NCBI GenBank assembly: GCA_037074705.1
Contig: CM073590.1
Coordinates: 9,432,001-9,496,000, forward strand
From: Zhengitettix transpicula
Taxonomy: Eukaryota > Arthropoda > Insecta > Orthoptera > Tetrigidae
Length of the DNA stretch: 64,000 nucleotides
Direction of reading: 5' to 3'
The position numbers were made by a program, and so were the translations under genes. The first letter of the stretch is position 1. Each line of letters starts with the position of its first letter. Shown piece after piece: positions 1 through 12,097 of the stretch. Under the pieces are notes generated by a model. It was given only the letters and a program-made list of their open reading frames with translations. It was not told the origin of the DNA and ran no database searches.

Positions 1-133
1 AACAGACAAGTGCACACACACAAAGACAAGTGCAGTTTGTCGCTCTAGGCTCCTCTTCGCACCTGACGAAAGACACAAGGATTTACAATTAGACATAATT
101 TTTTCCATTTTGAATCCTGAGAAAATTGTGGGG

Positions 134-206
134 CTCTCTGTGTCTCTGTGTGGGTGTATCTGTGTGTGGGTGTATCTGTGTGTGTGTGTGTGTGTCTGTG
201 AGTGTG

Positions 207-247
<41 letters not shown>

Positions 248-322
248 CTGTGTCTGTGTGTGTGTGTGTCTGTGTGTGTGAGAGACAGAGATAGAGAGAG
301 AGAGAGCGAGAGAGAGGGAGCA
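134..322. repeat. Compound TG/TC/AG microsatellite
   Basis: A run of (TG)n changes into (TC)n, back to (TG)n and then into (AG)n. It lies about 200 bp upstream of the CFAP100-like start codon. Apparent long reading frames across it on both strands encode only Cys/Val, Thr/His or Arg/Glu dipeptide runs and are artefacts of the repeat. The purine/pyrimidine strand asymmetry could favour non-B DNA, but no regulatory role can be shown from sequence alone. Confidence 0.9.
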
Positions 323-521
323 TGTTTCTTCTTTTTTAATTATTGTCATTTTTGTATGAATTTCAATTTAATGTGGTTTATTTTATTAGTAAATTATTAT
401 ATTAAATAAATTTAAATCTTTTTATTTATGATAACCGGCCCAGCCTATAAACCCTGAAAGTATAAATATTACACTACTTTCTAAATCAGCTTCAATCAAA
501 TGTTTACAGATTACTTGCGTA

Positions 522-3500
522 ATGGCTGGAGATTCAAGACATATAAACACTCCTCCTTTCCGAATTCCGAATACATCCAAGGTAAAAGTGAAGGTAAGTA
601 ATCTATTTGAAGTCGTAAGATGTTGTTTTCTTTAAGAATTCTTTCTACAATATTATTATTGTTAATTTTTACGTACATGTTTCTAAATGTCATATGTTGA
701 AACTTGTCGTTCTAATGTAATATTTCAATTTTAATTATATGCCTTGTCTGAATAATATTCTCTTATGGCAGCTTACTGACATACACACACAACGTACAAG
801 AAGGACGTGCAACCTTGGAGAACGGTCAATTGTATCCCCAGAACCTGATCTTGTAGGACCTTCCCTTGAACCGAACTATCTATCCATCGTACGCGGAAGG
901 TCTAACAGGTGAGGGTATGGCTTACTTTGCTTCATATCAGCGTTTTCAACTCAACAATTTCGAGTTAGTATTTACCATAAAAATTAATCGAATCTAAAAT
1001 CGTTTTATTATCGAACGAAGAGAAGTGCTTTCTAAAATTTTTTGTTTAACGAAACTTACATCGCACTATATGAGAAATTGTGAAATTTCTGCTATAAAAC
1101 ATTATTTCCGTCATGTTTACGATTACTGTTTTTCAGAAAAGTATTCAACCTCAGTGATTACGTTTCCGACGTGCGCGGTACATTACTGACAAGACTTCAA
1201 ACTGGTTTTTTGGAACAAGAAATTCTGCGATCTGAAGAACGTTTCCGGTTGGAAACTCAGCAGTTGGAAATGTTTTCAAAACAGCTGAAACTGTATCAAG
1301 ATAGTTTTGAGAGATTCTTAGCTGAGGACCACGAACAAGCTCAAAGTGCATTAGCAAGATGGAGAGATGTGACGGAAAGGGCTCGAAAAATTGAGGAAGA
1401 ACGTACTAGTCAGCAACAGAAATTATCTGCAGCGTCGAGGCGAGTTTTCGAACTTTTGATGCAGTGGAAAACTTGCCTCCGGTACAAGCAGTTTTTAATG
1501 CGTGTGTCAGGCGCCATTCCTCAGTCGGCTCCACAAGAGGAGGAAATGTCCGATGATAAACTTATTAAAATGGCAATTGAAGAAGGGGAGAAGGAAAGGT
1601 AACTAGATGATACATAAATATATATAATTATTTTTTATTTTCCCGTTTAGTCATATTCGTTAGTACTAAATTATAACTATTTCTTGTCCTTACGGCACTG
1701 ATAACGTTAGAGAAACAATGATCAAACAAAGCCCGCAAGCAATAAATTGCCGCAAGTCTTGTGCAGTAGAGTATTAGCAAACAAATAAATATCCAATGTT
1801 TAAATAAGTTAATTATTATTAATACGTTTTCTTCAGATATTTTAAATTTTAATATCACTAATTTTTTTAATTAAAAATTAATGTCTGATTGAAAATTAAT
1901 AATAAGGAAGATAGCCAAATACAGACAATACCAATAGTGTCAACTATTACTTTAGTGATTCTACACTAATTACGGTTATTTTTAACATTTTATTAATCCC
2001 TTCTTACGCATTTTCTTCTTGAGGTTGAAATTAGACTAAAATAATGCCAGAACTGTCACGAATATGTTTTGTGACTCCGACAACTCTAGATACGATACCA
2101 ACCCCTTAGTTCTTTTGAATATTTAATAATTAACCATTTCTCTTCCTGTTCCATGCCCCTTGTGTATTTATATTATCGTTTCTTTTGTCTGTCTTTCTTA
2201 TTATCACTAATAACTACCGTATGCTATTTTTATCTTTACCGCAATTGTTTTCGTCAGTAGTCAAGTATTTCGAATTTTTTTAATATAAATTTTCCAATAA
2301 TGTTTAATATTTTAGCTACTGCAACTTTAGAGTTGCACATTAATAACTAGCCTGTTGCTCGGTTATTAATTGAAACCAAGGAATTTATCAAAAGCATAAA
2401 ATAGATCCAATCTTTGTCATCAAAAATAATTTTAGTTTTTGTGAGCAAGGTTAAATAAATACTGGGTTGAACTTACTCTTCAGCAAACAATAAATTTACC
2501 ATGAGAGAAGCATGACGATCGCAAATCTACTCCGCAATACTTTAAAAGACTGCCCCTGTAACTTGTTCGTTGTGATCGCAAACTCAAATTATAAGGAAGA
2601 TCTGTGGACGAGACTGGTCTCGTCCTTTCCTGTTAAGATCGTGGCATCAATTACATTGCTCTGCACTTAAAAGGTAGAACAGGATTATAGTTGTCTAAAC
2701 AGGGTCTCAAATGTTACCGATACTGTCTTCAATCACTTCAGTGAATCTTTACTAATTACGGTTATTATGAAATTTTTTAAATCTCTCCCTACCCCGTTTC
2801 TTCCAAAAATGGGGCTGAAATTGGACTTAAATGACGCCGGAATTGTCACCAATATATTTTGTGACTACGATAATTATGGATTCAATACCAATCTCTTAGC
2901 CCTCTTGATTGGTTTATAATTAACACTTCCTCACCACGATGCATGAACAAGAAACTTAAGCGCCATAGTGAACATCACCCATCATCTCTGCGACCCCGAA
3001 CCATATGAGTACCAAGTTGAGATTGATCCATGCGCTACACGTAAACAACCATTTTTATATTAAGCACCACTACACTATCGAAGCGTCATTCTTATCACCA
3101 ACGTAAACGGAAGACGACACGGCGTAATAACTCGAGTTTTTTTAAAAATAATACTCGACTGAACAGAGTAGATGTGTGTCTACGCTTAATCTCCGGATTG
3201 TTTGCTACTGAATTAATATGACCTGGATAAAACCAGTGACCCCATATTTCGCTATACAAATACTTAACGAATTATACAAATCAATTTATTATTACGGTTC
3301 ACGAAAATGAAGTAAATATTTTTCCTTCCAATTTTTCTCCAGGATCCAAACTATTGAGGGTCTCAAACTTCCAGAGAGATTTTGTGAAGTACTAAGCGAT
3401 CTTGAACTGCAGAATCTCAATGCGCTTCAACAATCTTCAAAATTAAATAAGCCTCTTGAACTTATGAGAAACGAGGTAAGCCGCACACGGATTTCCCTGG

Positions 3501-5753
3501 AGAAAGACGAAGCCAACTTGCGGGAGACGGTAGCTGAGGTACGAGCAGAAATCGCTTGGCAAGAAGAAAGAGCAGAAAAACTAGAATCAGAGGCCAGACA
3601 AGTGCTGCTACGCCGTTTAAAGAAAGTTACTATTGCTGATAAAGCTTTGCGACTATACGTCAGTGTGGAGGATGTATACGAAAATTGCATTACTACCAAC
3701 GACAGCCAACTTGGACTTACGGAAATGATGCGGGAACTCGAAGAGAGGTAAGCCACACTCACACACACACACACTCCTTCCCTTGGGACCTTTTGAAGGG
3801 CTCCGATTGATCGGTTTCTCCATTTCTTCCGTTGACCAATCCGTTAATTATCTGAGGTAGCTTCAGTAATTATTCTATTCAGCCCGTCCAAGATTTCAAA
3901 TTCTTGTGTCTGGTCATAAGACAATGTTCGGTTACGGCAGATTAAGTGTGCTGCTTTAAATTGATGCTCAATCCACCTCTTCTGCTCGGAACTCCGTTGT
4001 TCCAGAGTGTAATAATTGTGGCAATATCGTACTGCCAAATAGCTTATTTTAATTAATACTTTTTTCGGGTTGTAAGAAGTCCTGATAATTTGTGTTAGCA
4101 ACTGGCGACACCGTGATGTGTGTCATTGATTTAGATTTATTGTATTGTTAATATTGTACCAATGATAGAAATGTAGGCCTTCGTATTATATTAATTTTCC
4201 TAATTTGATTCTTACTGTTCAGTCAATTCATAAGTTGTAGTAACATGTGTTGTATTAAAGGAATTCGGGCTGTGGATGTTGATAGAAGAGTTATAGTTTT
4301 TTTCACTTAAATTGTTTATAAAAAATGAAACATTTAAAATACGTATTTAAATTGTTTCTTTAATAGTTAGTATTATACTTTATTTTATTTTATGGGAATT
4401 AAATCTTTATACTGCTTTTTTTCTTTATATTTCTGAATAATTTTTATAAACTCTGACGAGGTCCTTAACCAAAGAGAAGAAACGACACGTTTTCTTTTTA
4501 AATTATGTAATATATAAGTTTTTATGTTTCTAAATAAACGTTCTAGCTGTCGGTCATTATCTACTAATATGAATGAAGAAATAGTAAGCAGTAAGGTTTG
4601 TAATGGATTGTAGTAATCCAGGTATTTTTGTTTTGGATGTGTGACTAATTCAGTTAATTTAATGTCAAAGTATAATTTCAATGAGATTTAAATTTTATTT
4701 AATGCAAATTATAGCCATTAGTTATAATCCCATGATTAATCTATAATAAAAAATATGTTATGGTAACTAAAATAAAATCATTACAACACCAATCGACAAC
4801 TATTGTGGTGTCTTACCACTTTTAATTCCAAGGGAATTTTTAATGATTAAATATTATTTTGGTTGTAATTTAATTAATTCAATAATGATTTATATCAAAT
4901 GATAAAATTAGAATATCTTAAATTATTTTTTTAAAATTTAGGCATATGTAAAGAAGGCGAAATTTATTTAATCGGACTAACTCTGCATATCAAACATAAT
5001 TTCATCTATGGTTACTCTGAGGAAACGTGGACGAGAAATTTTAAGAAGGAAAATCTAAAATGCAAGTGTTGCGATTAGACGATAATGGTGTTCAATTACT
5101 TAAAAAGTAAGAAATGCCAATTACTGCGTCTTGCCTGCCAAAGAGAGATCTGACCGTAAGTGAATAACCACTCTCGAATATGCATGGATGTTGCCTGCGA
5201 GCTTCGACAAGATTTTGACAGAAAATAAAATTGTATACAATAAAAATTTAATAAAACTTTACATTAAATGGAGGAACGAGTCACCACACGAAGTAAGGTC
5301 AAGTTATTGTGGATTAGGTTCAAATTGATTCTCCGGGCGTTGACACAACACAATTATTGGCAAAATTCATTTCTTTATTTCACCCAAACCCAAGATTATT
5401 TTATTTTTCTCAAATTGAACGAAACGTTAATTACTATTGTTACCAGGTACGCCAAACTGCTACTGGAACTTGACTCCCTCCCACGTGACGTTGTTAAACG
5501 CGTGGAGGAGGAAGGATATCGCGTGGAAGCGGAACGCATGAAGAAGGCTAAGGAGGCCACGAGACAGGTGATGCAGCTCCAGAAGGCCGAGAGACGCCTC
5601 AAGTCGGCTCTGCAGCCGCGCCCCAACGCACGAACCTGCCGACAACCAGCCTCTCGGTCAGCGCCACTCAAGAAAAGCAGTCACTCCGCAACACGGGACA
5701 GGCAGAGAATTACTTCGGCAGATCGCGAACATGATTACTTCTTTTCGGAATAA
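522..5753 (+). CDS. CFAP100: CFAP100-like axonemal coiled-coil protein (5 exons, 460 aa)
   Basis: Exons read as 522-593, 772-908, 1137-1598, 3343-3747 and 5447-5753. All introns are GT-AG and the joined length is 1383 nt with an open frame. Exon 3 encodes a long charged coiled coil with the layout of the DUF4200 domain of CFAP100/CCDC38 proteins: an 'EQEILRSEERFRLETQQLE' helix, then 'FERFLAEDHEQAQSA' and 'LRYKQFL' (roughly residues 85-200). Exon 4 continues with a coiled coil, and the protein ends in a basic Arg-rich tail. CFAP100 proteins (MIA1 in Chlamydomonas) belong to the modifier-of-inner-arms complex that tunes inner dynein arms; in insects the expected place is the sperm tail or chordotonal cilia. 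The start is the first ATG in a short exon (MAGDSRHINTPP) whose end joins exon 2 in phase 0. Alternatives are CCDC38 or another DUF4200 paralogue. The first two exons carry no domain and rest on phase and splice sites only. Confidence 0.8.
1950..2940. repeat. Diverged direct repeat pair in intron 3 of the CFAP100-like gene
   Basis: Two ~180-bp segments (about 1960-2140 and 2750-2940) share the order 'actaattacggttatt', 'gaaatt.gactaaa', 'atttttgtgact' variants and 'ataccaa.c.cttag'. They resemble the inverted-orientation units at 10380-10450 and 17620-17680 ('ggattcgacaccaatc'), so they are probably old copies of the same interspersed family. The remainder of the intron (1599-3342) shows no coding signal. 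Confidence 0.5.
3748..5446 (+). other. Intron 4 of the CFAP100-like gene, no other feature seen
   Basis: The intron runs from a GTAAGC donor to a 'taccag' acceptor. It begins with a short (CA)n run near 3758-3775 and is otherwise low-complexity AT-rich sequence. The open frames found in it are short and have no recognisable motif. Confidence 0.7.
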
Positions 5754-5890
5754 GCAGTGTGGTCTCTCTATATTACTCTGGTGATAGTGGAGCAGTCTAA
5801 ATGTAGCCTTCCGATCATCGCGATTATGTCCAGCGCTGCAGTTATCGCGTTCTCATTTTTTTAAAAAGGTGTAAACAGGCTGTGTATAGG

Positions 5891-7486
5891 GTAATCCACA
5901 TAGTGGCAACTCCCCTCTTATAGCATAGGAAAGGGAGTGAAAGGTGGGATGCGGAAAGGTAGCCAAGGGTTAACTAGGGACCCCGGAAATTCGCGTAAAA
6001 GTGATGCAGGGAAAACCCTAGGAAAACCTGCACCAGGTAGGTCGGGCATTTGGTACTTGTCCCCTGGCCTTCCGATTGCAGGAGACGAGTTTTCTGCGGG
6101 GTCGCAGCTTTCCCCTCGCCCCTTGACCAGTTTAGGAGGCAGCTGGCCGACTATTCCAATAGGAATAGCGGACAACTCTTACCGTATGCCCAAGTCTGCG
6201 ACCCCGGAACATTAATCTCTCATAACAGGCCGAGGTGCCTTGGCATGTGGGAACTTTAGTTCAAGAGCTCTCTGGTAAAGTTCACCTGCGCGAGATTTTT
6301 TTTTTAGGCAACAGGCTACATGAGGGTGATCCACATTGGGCAACTCCCCTTTAATAGCATAGGAAGGGATTTGAAAGGGGGGATTCGGAAGGGTAGAGGA
6401 AGGTAGCCAAGGGTTAACTAGGGCCCCAAGGCTATATTTTAAGGATCCAACCCGGCATTCGCCTAAAGAAATGCAGGGAAAACCTGCATCGGGTAGGTCG
6501 GGTATTAGGTACTTGTCCCACGCCCTTCCGATAGCGGGAGAGGACTTTGCTGTGGTGACGCAGCATTCCCTTCTCCGTGCCTCGACGAGTTTAGGAGGCA
6601 GCTGGCCGACTATTCCAATGGGAATAGCGAACAACTCTTACCGTATGCCCAAGGTCTGCGTCCCCGGAACATACACCTCTCAAAACAGGCCGAAGTGCCT
6701 CGGCTTGTGGGAACCTTAGTTCAAAAACGGAGAGGAAAAGGCATACCCAAAGGTAGCCCTTTCGTATCTCTCCTAAAAGGTTCTGCCTGCGAGAGAACAG
6801 GTTACCTGCGAGAGATTTTTTTTTTTATTTTTATTTTATTTTTTTAGGGCAATAGGCTACATGAGGGTAATCCACTTAGGGCAATTCCCCTTTAATAGCA
6901 TAGGAAGGGATTTGAAAGGGGGGATGCGGAAGGGTAGAGGAAGGTAGCCAAGGGTTAACTAGGGGCCCCGGGCTATATTTTAAGGATCTTACCCGGCATT
7001 CGCCTAAAGGAATGCAGGGAAAACCTTAGAAAAACCTGCATCGGGTAGGTCGGGCATTGGGTACTTGTCCCACGCCCTTCCGATAGCGGGAGAGGAGTTT
7101 GCTGTGGGGACGCAGCTTACCCCTCGCCATGCCTTGGCCTGTTTAGGAGGCAGCTGGCCGACTATTCCAATAGGAATAGCGGACAACTTTTGCCGTATGC
7201 CCAAGGTCTGTGACCCCGGAACATACACCTCTCAAAACAGACCGAGGTGCCTCGGCATGTGGGAACCTTAGTTCAAAAAAACCAGAGAGATGTGAGAGCA
7301 TCCCCAAAGGTAGCCCCCGCCAGAGCTCTCTGGGAAGGTTCACCTGCGAGAAATCCTCTCGCAGGCTTCCTTACCTGCGAGAGATTTTTTTTTTAGGGCA
7401 ATAGGCTACATGAGGGTAATCCACTTAGGGCAACTCCCCTTTAATAGCATAGGAAGGGATTTGAAAGGGGGGATGCGGAAGGGTTG
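5891..7486. repeat. ~540-bp tandem repeat, about three units
   Basis: Units start at 'gtaatccac' or its variant at 5891, 6326, 6867 and 7416, giving spacings of 435, 541 and 549 bp; the fourth unit stops after ~70 bp. Each full unit shows, in order: 'aatagcataggaagggatt', 'gtagccaagggttaacta', 'ggtaggtcgggcatt', the dyad ctattcc-aat-aggaatag, the dyad gccgaggtgcctcggc, and a final T-run after 'gcgagat'. GC content is clearly above the flanks. Short open frames occur on both strands and recur unit by unit, so they are repeat shadows rather than genes. I do not recognise the family. It starts about 140 bp after the CFAP100-like stop codon and may overlap that gene's 3' UTR. Confidence 0.85.
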
Positions 7487-9796
7487 CTCTCACAGGCTTT
7501 AATACGCTCGACGACATGTTTCTACTGCCAGTTGCAGTCGTGGTGTTCAGAAGAGTACCATAATCTGGGTATCACAATCTGATACGACGTTACACAGCAA
7601 CTAAAATAAACCTTACATCAGCCTTTGTGGCAATAAACTGCAAAGCCCTTGCCTCATTTGAAATTCTCTTACTAGCTTGCCATTCCTTCACACGCATTTG
7701 AATTAAAGTTAAATTTTGACGCCAAGATATATCTTCTTTGCCGTGCCTCTATTTGTATAGTATGTTCAGAAGGGGGTGAAGATCAATTTGAATAGACTCG
7801 ACCACAGTGGATCAGTTTGACTGACAAAACAATGGTATGTAGGAGAGGCTGCAACCTGTAAATAAAGGTAGATATATAATAATGATAATGACATTAAGGT
7901 TATGCCTATTTCATGTAACGCTTTAAATAGTAGTTGTTATAAAACCTAGATTTGCGTATTTTTTCCAACGACATGTTTTCTGAAAAGTGATACCATTCTG
8001 CCTGATTTACAATTATGACAAACTAGGTGTCTACAGTGATCGATAAATTATTGTTGGGCGAGGGAGGAGACATAACTGCAATAAACTTGGCAATGGTTCA
8101 TTGTGTCAACGGTGGATTGTGGCATTCTAGCTTTAGACGTTCGATAAATGATGTCAGTAATTATTTCCTGTCGTAGTGTAAACGTTTCAAATGTCAGGCA
8201 GGTAAGAGCCACTAAATAAATTATTAGTCTGCGAATAATTGAAATATGGTTATTGAATATGAATAAACCTACCGGTAGGCTAAATTTTACAATAAGTCTT
8301 CATTTTTTTATCCCATTATTCGAAATAAAATACGGCTTATATATATATATAGGATTTTAAAGAAATAATGTGTGCCTTTAAGAGAAATTAAAAGATCAAG
8401 TTTACTAATATGAGGTACCTAATAATGTTTTACGAAATAATTGTGGGATGTTTGCCATTTGAGTAGTAAACATAAAATTGAATATAATCGCTTTTCAGTC
8501 TAATACAGGACTATCGATTGAACTGCTTAATGTTTGAATCTCTTAAAGATTCTTGAAAGCCAGCCCTCACAGCAAGACCTTTCAAGTCCACTTGACGATG
8601 GCAGAGCACGCCATCGGCACATAATGTATTAATAAATATTTAGCACGCTCTCTTATTGTTTCTGTTTTTGTGCATCTGCTTTGTGAGATAAACTCTTAAG
8701 TACCACCACAATAGGTATACTTTGGATAGACAATGGAAGAAGATTGATACAGAATCTAGGTCAAGGGGCTGAAACTTATATAAATTGGTAACAATTCACA
8801 GTTTTATTCATGTTGTATTATTAAATGTTTTATGAGTCAATATGCTCCGATTTCTTAGGTTCTATTCACCACACTAAAATAAACCGGGAATTTTAATGGT
8901 TAGACATAGAAAACCTCTCATACTGATGAATGGTTTAGAAGAAAAATCAATTCTAATAATAACATTGAGCCTACAGAATATCTTCATGCCTCACTATCAT
9001 CTGCATCCCTTACTTCTGTTTCCATAGAGTTACTTATTAAAACAGCCAATAAAAACAACTAACCACTCAAGCCGCATTCGGATCACGTTTGAAGAACACA
9101 CTGCAAAATCGTGAACCAAGTCGAGATGTGAATGACGAATGTGTTAGATACCCGCCTCCTCAGTTTACTAGAATTGTCGTCAAGAGTAAATTTGTTTTTA
9201 GCTTGTAATTCATTGGCTACTGTTTGCAATTGCGTACCACTATCTCGGTAAACAACTTACATTGTAGTGTTTCATACACGTAGTTAACCTACGTTCAGTT
9301 ATACCTGGCCCTCAACACAACTTTGAAGTCACTGAATCAACACAAGAACCGGGAATTGTTCATTCACGTTAATTAATATTGCCACGCCTAATGAGCCTCC
9401 ATAAACCTATAATAGCGTACAGCAAATATTTAATGTAGGCTTGTGTTTCAATGTACTATTTTGTTTCTAAAATTTCGTGTTTAAGAGAGATCTGTTTAAC
9501 TTTGTATTATTTCATGAATAAAGATTTTAACTCATTTCACAACTTAATTTTAAGGAAAAATTTTATAACAAAACCATACCTCATAGACAAAATTAATATT
9601 TCCTGAGTCAGAATTGGATGTTATAATCTTCGAAAGATTCAATTTCGAATTTCACTTTATCAAGAATATAATTTTACGTTAAATTTGTCAGTATCAAATA
9701 TAATTATTTGTCTTTCCTATTATATAATTCTGAAGAGAGATCATTTTTAAGTAGTCCATTGTAACCGTGTACGTCATTATTAACTATTATATACTA
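7487..9796. other. Intergenic sequence without recognisable gene
   Basis: AT-rich sequence with a short (TA)n at about 8337-8351. No long open frame, no splice-flanked coding block and no RNA gene was recognised. Confidence 0.6.
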
Positions 9797-10790
9797 CCTA
9801 ACTGCCGGCGTTGCCCGGGATGTCATTTATCCATAACGCCCGACTTGTCCCGTTATTTTTATGTAACGCAACTCGACCCCTATCCCTAAATGTGTTCACG
9901 TCCCATTCTGAAGGGGGTTGAACTCAATGACTCTGAAATAGTGTTTTTCGATAAATATATCGCAGTTTGAACATGTTTTAAAATTTCCACCCCCGTTAAT
10001 GTGAGTTAAACAAAAGTATTTATTCCACGCAAAAATAGCCCGGTTCTATTGTTTGAAAATTTCTACCACCACCACCGCGCGTTACCCAGTTTGTCTCAAT
10101 GAAACTCGGCGACATGCATAACCCCAATATTGACTCGAATGTCGGTCTATTCGCGTTATTTTCATGTAACACTCCACAAACTCCACCCCTAAGCGTGCTC
10201 CCCTCCTATGTCGATAGGAGTTGAAATTATTCACAAAGAATATCTACTGAAATAATATGAATTTAAATGATACCGAAAAATATTTTTTGGACATAAAAAT
10301 CGGCAGATCGACATGTTTGAAAATTTCTCCACCCCTTCCCGTTCAGCCCCACCCGTGGGGGGTAAACTGAAAGTTGAATGTTACAATTAATCTCAGCGAC
10401 ATCCATAACCCCGGATTCGACACCAATCCAGATTTTTTGTGTTTATGTAATGCAACTCCACCTTACCCTTCATGGTTCTCACCTCCCAAGCCCACAGGGG
10501 TAGTAATTATACACGGAATATATTAAAAAATATTATAAGTTTCATTGACCCCGAAAAATATTTATTCGACCCAAATATCGACAGGTTAACATTTTTGAAC
10601 ATTTCTATACATTCGCGCAGTAACCCAGGTTGTCATAAATAAATTCCGCGACATCCATAACCCCGATTTGTCTCGAAATGTTATGAATCTTATTGTTCCC
10701 GTATTATATTTATTCGACGCAAAATCGGTAGATATGATAAAAACCATGTAAATTAATGTAAAGACAAAATGTTAAGGAATAGCAACAGAT
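9797..10790 (-). mobile_element. CTAG-end repeat family, minus-oriented array with terminus at 9797
   Basis: The left edge reads 'tgccggcgttgcccgggatg' followed by 'tcattta'. This is the reverse complement of the plus-strand terminus at 16419-16445, with only about two mismatches in 27. Inside, units of roughly 250-300 bp recur with 'ccataaccccgattcgac', 'gttattttcatgtaac', 'ctcctatg.cgatagg' and 'ttgaaaatttctcc'. These are reverse complements of the units between 12.1 and 16.4 kb. The terminal hairpin-like GC block next to a CTAG-type end recalls Helitron 3' ends, but no Rep/helicase coding is present. It could equally be a non-autonomous or satellite-derived family. Confidence 0.6.
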
Positions 10791-10825
10791 GATTATGGCT
10801 GACCCTGAAAGCTCCTGAAGAAATC

Positions 10826-12097
10826 TAATAAATAAAGCAGCATGTTTGTATATTTGTTTGTATGTTCCTTATACAAATTTTATCGCGTGGACAAAATTCA
10901 ACAAAAATTGGTATATATATTTTGCCAAAATCGAGAACCGTTACTGTGGGGGTGAGAAACCCCTAAAATAAACGTGGAAATAATTATAATTGAAATAAGT
11001 TACGAATTAGTGTTAAATTACTTCGCGAGACGATGACGTAATAAATTTTCAAGACATTGACGCATCATAAAAATATAGTTCTGTATTTCGTAATGAAATA
11101 AAGCGGAAATATTTAGATTGAATAAAAAGTAAAATTTTTTTCAGTAATACTCCATCAAATAGTAATAAAAAACAATACGAAATACTTTACCATCCTTGCG
11201 CAAAGTTAATTTGGAAAAGTTAATTACGCCGCCATATTTAATAAAGCCAATATGGCGCCTTATAATACATTCAAATATGTGTCGGCCGAGATTTTAAAGT
11301 TTCATAATATAACGTACTATTGTATCCTGTATAATATTTCAGAAGATAATAAGATTTGTCTAACGTACGACTGCTGAATTATGTGTTTGTAACTATAAAA
11401 ATGACGTACGGAACTCCCAAAGTTTTTATGGTCGTTATTCAATTAATGCACTCTCAATCAAAGGTATGTACAGAAATAGGAACATTTAAATTGAATTAAA
11501 AGTACAATTAATTGTACTTTACGCAACGTATTTCTATAAATTTGTATAAATGTAAACAAATTATTGCGTGCAATTTGTATCGTGACACAAAAATTTTAGA
11601 TTAGGATAGCAGTATTTGTTTTCCATTTTTGAGATCGACGTTCTAGATATACAATTTATGAGAAATGAAGCAGAGCAAAAATATTTTGATTGAATAATAA
11701 GTATAATTAAATCTACCAATACCACATCGAGTGATAAATAAAATTCATTATCAAAGGTTATACAATCCATGGCATTAAATTTCTTTTAAATAACTTGACT
11801 TTTGACGTGGAATATTTGACGGGATCAGGGACCAATATGTTGCCAAATTATATCTTGCAATACGCATTGGAAGATACATAGAATTATGATAAAAACAATA
11901 CTTAAATGTTTAAAATTGATATTTTTCTATTGAAGACAGCGTATTTCGTAACGTTTTGCATTAATTTTATACAATGCTACCAAATGCAGATTGCTAAAAC
12001 CACCAAGTAGTTTATTTTCAGATGGAAAAATTATATATCTACAAATTTAATAATTGTTATAAATAGTATATGTATATCTATCTATATATAGATATAG
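10826..12097. mobile_element. 5'-end copy of the CTAG-end family plus AT-rich filler
   Basis: It begins 'taataaataaagcagcatg' and continues 'tttgtatgttccttataca'. The same start opens the copy at 21517, and a variant occurs at 12106-12160. Beyond ~11000 the sequence is AT-rich and carries no gene signal that I can support. Confidence 0.5.

Noticed and set aside
45..409. Overlapping open frames on both strands at the window start
   Set aside because: They are translations of TG/TC/AG microsatellite DNA (Cys-Val, Thr-His, Arg-Glu runs) with no other support.
5918..7404. Recurring 60-140-codon frames on both strands
   Set aside because: They repeat with the ~540-bp tandem unit, shift between units and have no domain.
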